In this document: one piece after another, positions 20,088 through 31,000 of the stretch
Numbering within the stretch: position 1 is the stretch's first letter
Layout of the letters: the number at the start of each line of letters is the position of its first letter
Source: Aplysia californica
Lineage: Eukaryota; Mollusca; Gastropoda; Aplysiida; Aplysiidae
DNA length: 64,000 bases
Assembly: GCF_000002075.1 (NCBI RefSeq)
Contig: NW_004797292.1
Span: 1,794,856-1,858,855, forward strand
Reading direction: 5' to 3'
The notes under the pieces: generated by a model
What the model was told of the DNA's origin: nothing
Databases searched by the model: none
Seen by the model: only the letters and a program-made list of their open reading frames with translations
Position numbers and translations under genes: made by a program

Positions 20088-23000
20088 GGCACACATATAG
20101 ACTTGCATGCGCTTGCCCACACACACACACACCCTCTCGCGCACGCACAGGGCCCGTCATGGTGAGACCTAGTCAACTTGCGAGGAAAGCCCCAGAAGAC
20201 AACTAAAATAGATGGCGGAAACACGTCATAATTGGGCCAATCACAGAGGTGTGCTAGGTGCTCGCTGTATCTTCACGTTTTCTAATCTGATTCAGGTCAG
20301 CCAAGTTCGTACATGCATATAACACAATGGATTACGCTTTATAGGTAATCTTTTTTACTAGCTAATATATAATTATTTCACTACCGTCTCATGCTCAAAT
20401 TATATTGTATTGCTAGCCTTTTTCTATTCATTTTAAAAATCCGTTTTACGCTATTACGACTTTATGACATGATCACAAATTAATAGTTTTTTAAAATATC
20501 AATGGTTTTTTATTCAAACTATGTTCCACTAAGCCTAATTGCATAGAGTACCTCATTTTCCCCCCTAATTTGATTTTTTTATGTTTTGATTAATAATATA
20601 TATTATATATGAATAAAGTTTGAAATTTCTTGGAAATATAACTGATTTGCGACTGTTTTAGTGGACATATCATGTGTGATCTACTGGAAAAATAGTGCAG
20701 TTTGACTTCAAAAGCAGTACACTCCTGTGTGCGGGAGTGAAAGTAAAAATTTATCCTGCTATCTTTTTGGTAAATTGTTACTTTGGAAACTGCACACAAA
20801 TGCACTGTTTCTTAGGGGTGAAACTGTCATTTGCTTCACAACACTCAACATATATGGCATGGCCACTAAAACCCTCACAATGCAATTGTTTTCAAGAAAA
20901 TATTAAAGCTAATTTTGCAAAACATTTTAAATTATAGTAAAATTTAATACTGGGGGGAGATTCCCCCTGAAGCACCCCCCCCCCCCCCCCCCATGTTGTT
21001 CAAAACAAGTGAAGTAATACTGTGCAATTGAACCTATTAGTTCATATAATAATAACATCCATAATCTCATAAAGTAATAATTTGCGGTAAAAATGTGTGC
21101 AAATTTAAAGCAGAGAAGTGAACAAGATCATTGCAAAGTCTTTAGAATTCTATTCTGACCACAAGATGGGTCCATGAGTAAAATACACCCTTTATTATAT
21201 TCTCATTGACCCAAAATTGATTCCAGTGGTTTGATGGAACTGAGTAGCCTAAGTTTTAAAACCTGACTCTGCTACTTTCACATAACGTCTTTGACTCAGA
21301 CATAGAAGGGACATAAAAACATGAAGACCTAGGAAAGTTTCAATCACATTCATGCAGTCGACATCGCCTGCTGGGAACATCAATTAGCCAATGTGGGAAG
21401 AGGCTTTGGCAACTGAGAGCGGTCTCTCTGTCAGTAGTTTAAAACTACAGCCTAGAGATCATCATGATCAAATTATGTGTGTGTATTTTGATCGTTTACT
21501 TAAAACTGCCTTACTTTACTAAATTCCATGCCTTTTACTTTTACCATTTTCATCTGCTCCTCTGACATAAAAATTCAATTTCAAAACTGAATATTGTTTT
21601 TGTACTGTTGATTAATGAACGCAGTACACAACAGATTGTGAAACATTGGCCTTGTACTACACTTCAGTTTTCCTTAATGATGCCTAGAACATCTGTTCAA
21701 TCTGAAGTTTGCTGCTAAAGATCTTGAAAGGCAAGCCAAGAAATCTGAAAAGGCTGAGAAAGATGAGAAGGTTAAACTCAAAAAGGTAAGACTTGAACAA
21801 TATTGTTTCTTTTTTTATGAATGTTTGACATGTGTGCTCTAATTAGTTAAGTTAAATAATGGCTGTCTGTGAATTCACAATCTGTTCCCCAATTTTTTTT
21901 CTTTGATCATTTAATTTGATCAACACAACATTTTCATTTCTTTTTAATTTTAAACTGGATGGTTTTTCATTTAAAAAAACATCTTACTTCTTTACCATCC
22001 CTTATCTTGTTGATGTGCTTCTTTCTTTCAACTTATAATTTAAAAGAAAGTTTGCTGAAAATTATTTATTATTTTGTAAGTAACTATGTTGACATTTGAT
22101 TACATAAGTGTATTATAGCTTTTTAGGGGCCTAGGGATAATTTTAGGGCCCTCTACAATGATCGAGCAATAATAGGTATTTGGAAAGGGTGGAGAGAGGT
22201 GGGGCTGAGTACAGGTGGAAATTGAGGAGGGGGTAGGGGGTGGGGGTGGTGGTAGCATTCATCTGCTTGTTTTCAGTCTCTGGCAGTTTGAGGAGTTTCT
22301 CATATGAACATTTAGCATACAACACTTTCATCTCTCATCTTCATTCATTCAACTTTCCTGTTTTCATGCTTCAAAGTACAAGAAGATAAAATGAAGTAAA
22401 CTATGTCATTGTCAACAGGCAATTCAGAAAGGCAACTTGGAAGGTGCAAAAATCCATGCTGAAAATTCCATCAGGCAAAAGAACCAGGCTCTGAACTACC
22501 GACGAATGGGAGCTCGTATTGATGCAGTAGCTGCACGAGTTCAAACAGCTGTAACCACACGCCAGGTGACCGGTTCCATGGCTGGTGTTGTCAAGTCTAT
22601 GGAGGCTGCCATGAAATCGATGAATTTGGAAAAGGTTTGTTCGGAGAAGCCAGCTCGGGCTGCTTTTCAGTCATGTGGATGTATATAGGCAGTAGCGTTG
22701 ATAACAAAAATAGTATGTGTGTATCTGGAAGAGTATTGCTCAAAACAAGCAACTTAACTCACTCACTGCCACCCTGGAAGTGTTTCAGAAAAATTGATAG
22801 ACAGTATACTGCCAATACCGAAATCTTTTAACGCAAGTTTCGAGTTTCCTCATTTTTTAAATTACTGTTATTACCTGATGTGTTTCGGGGATGGTCTTCA
22901 CATGTATGTAACTTCTTTCCTTTATGAGTTGATTGGACATTGTTTGAGCTACATCCCTTGATAACAAAGAAATTTAGATTTTTTATTTTCAAGACAACCT

Positions 23001-26000
23001 GAAACACGTTTTGGCATGATGATGAACGAAAGTTACATCATTTTCAAACTGATGGACCCATATTTGATAATGACCTGGGTGGAATCTAGACAAGTCTAGT
23101 GATGAAGAAGATTGATTCAGTGTTTAGAAGGGGATAGGTGAAGGCTGTTCAGATGAATGACAGTAAACTTAACGATCTACATCTAGGCCCAATAATTTCA
23201 TTTTTTTAAAATTTGTAAATAAAAAATTTCACACTTTTCTAAAGATCATAATAAACAACATTTAAGATATCTTAAAATGTTTTTTTTTTTCATCATGAAG
23301 TATGTTGTATTGCTTTTTTGCACAAAAGTGTCATTGTTGTGTTATAATGAATAATTTCACTGTGATTTGGCATTCTTCAGATTTTAGGCCATGAAATGCC
23401 CTGATGCAAGTGAGTTCAATTAAAGATTCTCTATGTAATCAAGGCTGTGTGTCAGAAGTATTTCTGATTTTCTCAAAGTTTCCTTTCCCTTGAGTTCTAA
23501 ATGACATAGATGATGAATTTTGTGCTTTGAAACAAGGAATGTTGGTTCAGAGGATGAATTCCAAGAAGTTACTTTTGACTGAAATAAATTAAAGTAATGA
23601 AAGAATTTGTTTCCAGGGGTCATTGAAATTCTCTCTTTGAGTGTTTTGAGTGAAAGAACACGTTCCATTTTAGTGAATATATATATATACCTTGTGGGAA
23701 GTCACCGTCAACTTTTTTCCATTCATCAAACAACAGATCTCGCAGCTGATGGACAGGTTTGAGACGCAGTTTGAGAACTTGGACGTCCAGTCTCAGGTCA
23801 TGGAAAACACGATGATGAACTCCTCAACACTGACCACCCCTCAAGGCCAAGTGGACTCTCTGATGCAGGAAGTCGCAGATGAAGCTGGGTGAGAATATTG
23901 TTTGTGTATGTGACTGTGTATTGGATGTGAAATTGTGTTTCTATTTTTTTATATGTATCTGTGTGTGTATTTGTGTCAGTAACAGTTGCAAATGAAGTTG
24001 GTTAAGATATATTTTTTATGATTAGGATTTTGTGTGTTGTTTTTATTCATACCTCTGTGCGTGTGTTTCTGTAATGCTGTGTGTGTTCACGTATTTCTGT
24101 TTGTTTGTCAGTGGTTATATTTTTCTGTGTATCCAAGGAAATTTGTGATTTCAGGGGTAGTAGACAGTTTTCCTCCTTTTCCTCTTTTTACCTCTCCGGA
24201 GACTGCTCTCAACTCCTTTCCATATGTGCTATCAAGTCTTTTCATTTTTGCGTTCACACCCTTTTGTAGAAATCTATAAAAAATGCATAGGCTCTCATCC
24301 AGAATTTTTCAGTAGTGAGATCGTTTACATTTTCAGATTAACGAAGAGGGTGGGGTCCGGAAATCGTTATTTTAACAGTTAAAGCTGAGATAGAAATTGT
24401 GAAAATATTTTCATAACCTACAAAAATCAGCACAAATGCTCTTATAAGTTCAAACATAACTATTTCGACCAATACTGCATTATGCCATTGCTAGTCATGT
24501 TCTCCGGAAAAAGGAATGGCAATGCATTTGTCTGATTGTCTTTTTATGTCGCACTGGTTTTCGCCATTCTTGAGTCTTAAATAATTTCACAATCGTTCGT
24601 ACCAGGTTTTGTGAACCCCTTTTTAGAATGATGTTAGCATCATGTGATCATCATGATAATGTCGGGTAAGTGACATCTAGTAAATTTTTCAGGAGAAGGA
24701 AAAAACTTATTTATTTAAAGGATGGATTAGAGTTGTCCAATTTTTATACTATTAAGAAAGGCTTCTTTTGGTTGTTTATTCGAATATAAATTTTTTACCA
24801 GCAAATGAAACTCGCGCAAAAAAGTACAAATTGGACAATTTTGTTGTTATCCGATCTTATCACGCTGGCAACAGTTTGCTTCTGTCTTATTGCCTTATTT
24901 GTTTCATATTGAAATAATGTTCATCTTCTTTCTCCTTCATTCTTTTACATTTTAGCTTGGAACTTAACATGGACCTTCCAGCAGCCCAAGGCTCGGCTCT
25001 TGGTGCTTCAGCCTCCACACAAGCTTCAGCGGAGCAGGTAAGTCAAATCTGCTGGGTGGGTGGTTGGCGGGTCTTCTGGTGTGGTTTGCTTCTTCTTTCC
25101 TATCAAACATCTATCGTCTTTATCTCCCCTCCTTCTTTTTTGTGTTTGTTACTCTCCACCTCTAATCTTCGGCACTTATATGACCTTACTGTGTTGCAAG
25201 TGCCATGAAACACTTACTAAAACAAAACAACTCTGCTGGGTGTTGATTGTCTGTACCTTGTAGGGGGAAATTGTCTTGATTTTTTAGTGTATGCTTATTT
25301 GATTAATTGCAGTATTGTTGTGTGTTCTAGTTAAATCTCTGAATTATCTTTGTACAGACCTAGTGAGGTACTCAATAAGTGCAGAACCATAATCTGGGAA
25401 ATTGCCATGTTCTGGTAATATATACCAAGTTTAAAATGGGGTAAAAGCTGGGACAAGATAGATAGTGTAAGTGGTTGCATACATGATGCATATTTTACTC
25501 TTGCAAAGAGAATGAGAAAAGGAAGCAGTGATAATGTGAGAGATGCAAAATAAATTTGTGTTCTGAGAATGGTGGGGTTTTTTGGACACCACTCCCCTCT
25601 TGCGTGCATAAAAAAATATAGTCTTATTATTCTCGATAACTTTCCTTTCTATATTCGATTTCAATCATTTAACCCTTCAAGAGGCAAATTAATTTCTCTC
25701 TCCGGTCCACCAGAGGAAAATTAATTTGAGAAGTTCATGAAAATTAGGGTGAGTCATTAAAAATGCTTATAACTTCCTTATTTTTTAAGGTAGAAATATG
25801 AACCAAACATCATTGAATGTGAAATTGAGTGGAAAAAAAACACGAGATAAAAATTTTCTAAACAATACCTTATCAAAGATTTCATTTGTTTGTTTGTCAG
25901 TGCCTTTGCCTGTGTGTTAGTCCTGACGTTGTTGTGTCAAATTTCTCCTAGTCCTTGTGTGAATGATACAGTTCAAAGCAGCCAGGGACACAGAGGGATA

Positions 26001-27168
26001 TACCTCACACTTTTTGCATTGAAATGCGGTCTGTTTTCCTACCCCCCGGGTCAGTGCCACTGACTGAAGTGTCTTTAGGCCATTCTCAAAGGGGGGACAT
26101 TTCTCTCTCTAATGCTCAAGTGAATTGTACATGGGCTGATCCAACAATGTCATGCTCATAACTTTGCCTGAACAACAACAGGGAACTGATGCTTTTTCTT
26201 TACTAATCCTTACTATCGTCATTTTCTTCTACTTCCTTTGTATGTTTGTCACACTCCTGTGACCCGCTATCTCCGGGGTGCCTTGAAAATCGAAACAGAC
26301 TTGGTGCTGTTGAAGCTTGAGAGGTGAGCAGAGTAAGCCTGATTCCCTGTGAGGACTTCTCTGTTGACATCCACCCCTTGGCGCTCATATGACCTTATGC
26401 AGTTGCGAGCGCCGTAAAACCTCTACTAAAACAAAAGTCTGTTTTCTCTTGAATCACTACTATCCTGATAAAACATTTATATAAATGCAGCCATTTCCGA
26501 TTCGATTACTGCCTTAGTGACTGATGTAAACAAATTCCTAGACTGTTCGTTTTCTATTCCAATTCTGAGACTAAATTCTTGTTTGGGGCAGGAAATGCTA
26601 GGAAATTTTTCCGTGAAAAGAGTTTTACTTAGTGTAATCCATTTCCGGTGTTTCTATACACAAGTTCAGGTTTCAAGTGCTCGTGTTCACGACCAGGACT
26701 ATAGTCGCAATAACCTCGTGATAGGTTAACTTAAACTCTGCAAATCTCTTTCAAACAAGAATATTGTTGTATAAACATTAGACTTCAGTTTTTTAAATTG
26801 TTTGTAGCATTTGTTACTCAGCTTATTCTGATCTCACAGGCATTCTTTACATCATTCCTTATGAAAAGCATACTGGTCATGCAGGTTGTTGGGGGGCACC
26901 ACTCGCTTTTCCTAATTCTTTTTCTTCCCCCCTCTGTTGTTATTTCTATGTGACTATCTTGCTTTTTAACAGCGCTAAATGAGAGTTATTGAGTGGATGT
27001 GCACCTTTTTATTAAACAAACGAACTAGCAAACTGCTCAGCAGTCGTAAAAGACAGAAAAGTAGATAAACACTGATTGTTTGATTTGGAAACATCATCCT
27101 AAGTACTTTTTCCATCTCCTCACCAGGATGAACTGTCACAGAGGTTGGCCAAGTTGCGTCAGATGTGA
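17566..27168 (+). CDS. CHMP1B: CHMP1 (ESCRT-III subunit, CHMP1B-like), complete, 6 coding exons
   Basis: Charged multivesicular body protein 1, an ESCRT-III subunit that assembles on endosomal, midbody and nuclear membranes and recruits MIT-domain partners such as VPS4 and spastin for membrane scission. Exons: 17566-17581, 21688-21785, 22419-22634, 23737-23888, 24956-25037, 27127-27168. Phases join to 606 nt, giving 201 residues (human CHMP1B 199, from memory). It opens MSSMDKHLFNLKFAAKDLER and continues with GNLEGAKIHAENSIRQKNQA, VDAVAARVQTAV-like ARIDAVAARVQTAV, MAGVVKSMEAAMKSMNLEKI, MDRFETQFENLDVQ and TTPQGQVDSLMQEVADEAGL. The C-terminus ELSQRLAKLRQM is a MIT-interacting motif (ExxxRLxxLR type). 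The N-terminal half is basic and the C-terminal half acidic, as expected for ESCRT-III autoinhibition. CHMP1A and CHMP1B are close paralogues; the B assignment is by overall resemblance. Confidence 0.97.
17686..17722. repeat. (AGATCT/TAGATC)n microsatellite
   Basis: TAGATCTAGC then several GATCTA units, near the start of CHMP1 intron 1. AGATCTAG motifs are also scattered at 13520 and 15900. Confidence 0.8.
17782..18556 (-). mobile_element. MITE family G, copy C (long form)
   Basis: 775 bp, reverse orientation, in CHMP1 intron 1. Flanked by TTGTACTTT on both sides (17773-17781, 18557-18565), a perfect 9-bp duplication. Contains an internal partial duplication with two AAAATGGC-ACCC blocks and several GGGTGAGA palindromes. 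Confidence 0.88.
18775..19000. repeat. Local tandem duplication (~115 bp)
   Basis: GGGGCTTGCCCCCCTGTAAA and GGGGCTAGCCTCCTGCAATA blocks are each followed by AAACAATAACATGAGCG and GACAATCG. Two diverged units. Confidence 0.6.
19448..19764. mobile_element. TTAA-type MITE, copy 1
   Basis: CTCTTTATCTCCG left and CGGAGATAAAGAG right, flanked by TTAC and TTAA (a TTAA duplication with one change). The right half carries GAGCCGCTGTCAGCGGC palindromes, also seen in the 50635 element. piggyBac-type by TSD. Confidence 0.75.
19975..20295 (-). repeat. Dispersed repeat B, copy 2, with (CA)n core
   Basis: Reverse-complement relative of 12335-12710, with a different microsatellite length. Confidence 0.75.
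21688..21785 (+). CDS. CHMP1B: CHMP1 exon 2
   Basis: Residues 6-38: KHLFNLKFAAKDLERQAKK then SEKAEKDEKVKLKK, the start of ESCRT-III helix 1. Acceptor gcctag, donor AAG|gtaaga. Confidence 0.96.
22419..22634 (+). CDS. CHMP1B: CHMP1 exon 3
   Basis: Residues 39-110, exactly 72 codons, from AIQKGNLEGAKIHAENS to MAGVVKSMEAAMKSMNLEK. Contains the positively charged core that binds membrane. Acceptor tcaacag, donor AAG|gtttgt. Confidence 0.97.
23737..23888 (+). CDS. CHMP1B: CHMP1 exon 4
   Basis: Residues 111-160 plus two bases: ISQLMDRFETQFENLDVQSQ, then TTPQGQVDSLMQEVADEAG. Acceptor aaacaacag, donor GCTGG|gtgaga. Confidence 0.97.
24956..25037 (+). CDS. CHMP1B: CHMP1 exon 5
   Basis: Residues 161-188: LELNMDLPAAQG followed by the Ala/Ser-rich linker ending ASAEQ. 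Donor CAG|gtaagt. A SINE (25058-25231) starts about 20 bp beyond this donor without disturbing it. Confidence 0.96.
25058..25231 (+). mobile_element. SINE family A, reference copy with TSD
   Basis: 174 bp, from GGGTGGTTGGCGGG to ACTAAAACAAAACAAC, flanked by the 10-bp duplication TCTGCTGGGT (25048-25057 and 25232-25241). The TSD and A-rich end fix the orientation and show retroposition. Inserted just after the CHMP1 exon 5 donor. Confidence 0.88.
26183..26432 (+). mobile_element. SINE family A, long variant
   Basis: Carries an extra segment (GTGACCCGCTATCTCC to CTGTTGACATCCACCC) between the shared head and the terminal hairpin GGCGCTC-N20-GAGCGCC. The matching long copy is at 55662-55910. Confidence 0.75.
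27127..27168 (+). CDS. CHMP1B: CHMP1 exon 6 (MIM and stop)
   Basis: Residues 189-201, DELSQRLAKLRQM, then TGA. This 13-residue exon is the C-terminal MIT-interacting motif; leucine and RL positions are intact. Acceptor ctcaccag. Confidence 0.95.
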   Translation, partial: DELSQRLAKLRQM

Positions 27169-28390
27169 GCACAGAAAAGTTTTCGGGCAAACAAGCATCA
27201 AATTTCTCTCTTGTTGTGAACACTAGCCGCTGTATATAACGTACGAATACACTCTTGGGAAACATGTATTTGGCTCGTCGTTTCCTATTCTCTTTGTTTT
27301 TCTGAGAATAATGACAAGTAGGCTGACACTTAACAGTTTGCATGCATTACTTGTAGAAAATTAATTATGAATGGACATTTGTTTTGAAAAAAAAAATAAG
27401 AGACTGGTGATTGGTGGGGGGGGGAGGGGGGGTTGAGGAGTACAAAATATAATATTATTGGAGAAAAGGAGAGGGGTGGGACTGATATCTTGCTCCTTAA
27501 ATTTAGGTTCAGATTTGATGCTGTCATGGATACAAATGTGACATCTGATGTTCAGAACTTAAAGATAATACCTGAACCTAACATGCGATTCATACTTCGT
27601 GGCTTCAAAGTATATGACACAATCTTTGGGCTTGTGACCTTCAAGCATTTCATACAAATTTAGATATTTAGATTGATTACCTCTTTTTTTACATTTCAAC
27701 TTGATACTTCAAACTTGCTTCTCTGCACTTAAGCCCAGGAGTTTCTGAACTGATATTGATAGGGAAATATTTCTTTCAAAGCCCACAACTGTTAACAAGT
27801 GGTGCTGATCTTATTTTATCTTCTTTTGTGTTCAGTTGTGACTCTGATCCTGGTCATTGTGCTTATGATCACAAGCAGTGTCGTTGCTGGTGTCGTCTTT
27901 CTACTAAGTTTTGTCTTTTCATAGTTCTGGAATAAATAGATTTTGATTTTTAACCATGTTTGACTGGATGTGGTGTGAAAAGAGAATATGTGTGTCATTT
28001 TTTAAATCACAATTTGAAGGAAAAATGATTGAATGTGCAGAGGGTGCTCTGATATTTGATGAAGTGTGATAGATTACCATGTTTGAGAGTGAGTGAGAAG
28101 TTGTCTTTTTTAAATGTTTTAATGCAATTATGCTTTGTATTATATTTAGACTACAAGTGGTTCTTGTATCTCAAGTGATGAAAAATTGTGGAGAGATGAA
28201 GTAAATCTACTCTTGTACAAATGCCGTAAATGTATAACAAAAATGGCAGTTTCTTTATTTCATCCTTTTTGAGTTACGTTTAAGAACAGTATGTGAATGG
28301 TACTAATTGAAACCAGGTTTGTTATTAATTATTGTAGTCAAAAGTAAATGGATTGTAAATATGAATAAATCTTAGCTGTTACCACACTTG
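27169..28390 (+). other. CHMP1B: CHMP1 3' UTR with two candidate poly(A) signals
   Basis: AATAAA occurs at 27931-27936, followed by a TG-rich stretch, and again at 28364-28369, followed by T/G-rich sequence. Either could end the transcript; the boundary is inferred. Confidence 0.5.
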
Positions 28391-28893
28391 TTCATTTGTT
28401 CATTATTCTTTGCAGTGCTCTGTTATCCATTTCCTTCCCACTGCATGTGCATTTAGAATGAAAAGAAAAATCTTTGTATAGCCAGACATTTGTAAAGACC
28501 ATATGATTGAGTGGTTGTTGCTTTATTACCAGTGCTTGATTTTCAGGCTCTTGTTTTTGAACTGCATCCTTTGATGTTGTTGTTGTTATCGATCCAGGAT
28601 AAGGTCAGCATATTGTAACGCCACAGTGCTGCGAATGTTGTGGAGATTTGTTACCTCATCTTTTTAAATAACTTTATGGATTATTATGAGTGCGCAAGCT
28701 ACTCATCTTAATTTGTTTTGATGCCCTTTCAAAGAACCTCAGATGTGTAGGTACTCTGATGCAGTGCTTGCTACAAGCCAAGGGGCTAGTGTGAAAAGTA
28801 GTTAGCGTGAATATACTGAGGAAGGCCTTTGACTTTATCCTCCAGTCTCCAGATAAAAACCAGAGATATTTTTAGAATGAAGTAAGGTCAAAT

Positions 28894-29332
28894 GTGAGGC
28901 AGTGTGGTGGAATCAGGCTCTCGTCAAAATAATCAAAGTGAAGAAACCTGCATTTTTCCGCTGGTTTGTGAATTTTTAACAAATGTTTTTTATTTAGCTC
29001 AACACCTTTCATGCCTATTAAAGAACTCATTTCTGTGTAGATTTTCTGAAAAATGTTGATTAAAGGCACACAAAAATTTCAATTTTCAATTATCACGGAC
29101 TCTTAAGCAAAGGAAATAACTAATCTTTGGTGGCTATTTTCTCACTAATTTTACCTCTGAAAACAGGTGACCCTCACCTCCTTCTTTTGCAAATATCTCG
29201 ACTTGTATTCAAGATAAATGGATATTTCTTTTCATCCAAATAAAGACAAATGAACAAGCTTTAAGATGATAACAATAACTCTACATGCTCCAAAATTGAC
29301 CAGAGCCTGATTCCACCACGCTGCCTCACAAA
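28894..29332 (+). mobile_element. MITE family D, best-preserved copy
   Basis: GTGAGGCAGTGTGGTGGAAT-CAGGCTCTCGTCAA at left and the inverted TTGACCAGAGCCTGATTCCA-CCACGCTGCCTCAC at right: about 34-bp TIRs with few mismatches. 439 bp, no coding sequence. Confidence 0.85.
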
Positions 29333-29456
29333 TTTTAAAAATCTAATAGAATGACTTTTTGATGTCATAATGCATTGTTTGCTTCAGATGACCCTAATGG
29401 AATGAAGCTGGGAAGTTGTTGATGTTGAATACTGAAATCAGTTGTTCTAAGGTATC

Positions 29457-29968
29457 GAATAAAAGGGGGAGGGGGAGGTGAACTAGTGGTCCAAAATTAA
29501 TAAATGGGGTGGGGGGGGGGCGCACATTCAGCCTCATACCCCTGTACTAGTAGGAACAAATCTGTTTTATTTCTCCTTCAGTGAATAAAAGAACAAGAGC
29601 TCGTGAAATTTTAGAGAATTTAGTAAGTTACTGTGACAACTTTTCCCATTTATTTAGGATCAGGAACAACCAGTTTCATTAAAAAATATAAACCAATTTA
29701 CAAAAGTTTTTAAAATGAACAGAAAATTGAGGTTGCCAACCTGGTGCCAGTACTAATACTGAGGGTAATTTTCCATATTTACAAGAAAAAAAGAAGTTTC
29801 ATTCCTATATCTCTAGATTCTAGATAAAAAATTTTCACAAGATCATCGGCCGTGGCAAGCTGAAAAATAATAAACTGGGGATATGGAATAAGGAGCAGGG
29901 AGTGCGCAAAAAATCTGAAAATTAATAAGTGCAGGGGGGGAGGGGGGGGGGCTTAATCGATACCTTAG
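29457..29968. mobile_element. MITE with CTAAGGTATCGAWTAA ends
   Basis: CTAAGGTATCGAATAA left, TTAATCGATACCTTAG right (15 of 16 match), each followed inward by G-rich tracts. 512 bp; TSD unclear. Confidence 0.75.
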
Positions 29969-30589
29969 AGTATGCTCTTTTTAGTTCCTGGACTTCTTCC
30001 AAGGCAAAGTGTAAGAAAAGGTCTTATTTTGTTATCCGAACTAAATTTGAATAGTTCTTCAGAAGTGATACTAAAGTCTTCTTGACCCGCCTTAAAAATG
30101 TATTAAAAAGTTAAAGGCAAAAGCAGTCTTTATACAGCAATGCACAAAGGTCAAAATAAATGTCTGATGACTTGCATGCTACGCATAATTGTTTTATGTT
30201 TTTGTACTCTCAGTTTGACTCTATTGTTTGTTTTGTTTTCATGTTGTGCTTTTGTAGAGTTCAGAACAAACATCTTTTTCTTAACAACAAAAATCGAATG
30301 GTTCTGAAGAGACCCTAAAAAGAACAAGTGGTTTAAGGGCGCCACTGGTAGGTCCTTTTTCTTTTTTTTTCCCCTCTGTTGTTTTTTTTTTTTTGGGTCT
30401 ATCTGTCGTGCTTCTTCCCTGCCCTATATGGCCGTTATTCTGTCAATGTGTTTTTCTTTACTCAAACAAGTTTAAATGTTCGTTCGTTTTATATAGTTGT
30501 TAGTCCTTCCTGCACCTAGTAAAGGTTTCAGGGCAACAAAGTTTTGTGAGCGTTTGATTTTGAGTTTTAAGTTATCCATTTCCTTCAAG

Positions 30590-31000
30590 GAGGCTCCCTT
30601 GAGCTACAGGTATGGTGTTTGCCTCCTGTTAACCATTCCAGACCCATTTACGTATATTTTCAGCAGCGCTTGAACCTCCCACCATCCCAAGAGCGTATAT
30701 TCTCAGTTTCGAGAGGCACCGAATTTGCACGTTTTTCGAATTTAACAAACTAAATTAAACTTTAATTTCTATAATATCTATTCATTTACCTTTAAACATT
30801 GTTATATGTTATTATTTAACCCACACTTCAAAGATACTACATCACGTTTTAGAATGCATGCCTCTTTTTCTGAAATACTGCTGTATTGGATGGGACTGGG
30901 ATTAGGGAGAGCACAAAAATGGCTGGGGCTGGAAGGGTTAAAAGGTCCTGGGTTCGAAACCTGACAACAAAAGAAAAGTTTTCCTTTCGAAATATTTTTC
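30590..31000 (+). mobile_element. tRNA-like SINE split by a TTAA element
   Basis: GAGCTACAGGTATGGTGTTT-GCCTCCTG, then after the insertion AAGGTCCTGGGTTCGAAACC. GGTTCGAAACC (30951-30961) is a good Pol III B box and the left half is A-box-like. Confidence 0.6.
30633..30937. mobile_element. TTAA-type MITE, copy 2 (nested in SINE)
   Basis: CCATTCCAGACCCA left and TGGGGCTGGAAGGG right (imperfect TIRs), flanked by TTAA at 30629-30632 and 30938-30941. 305 bp. Confidence 0.8.
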
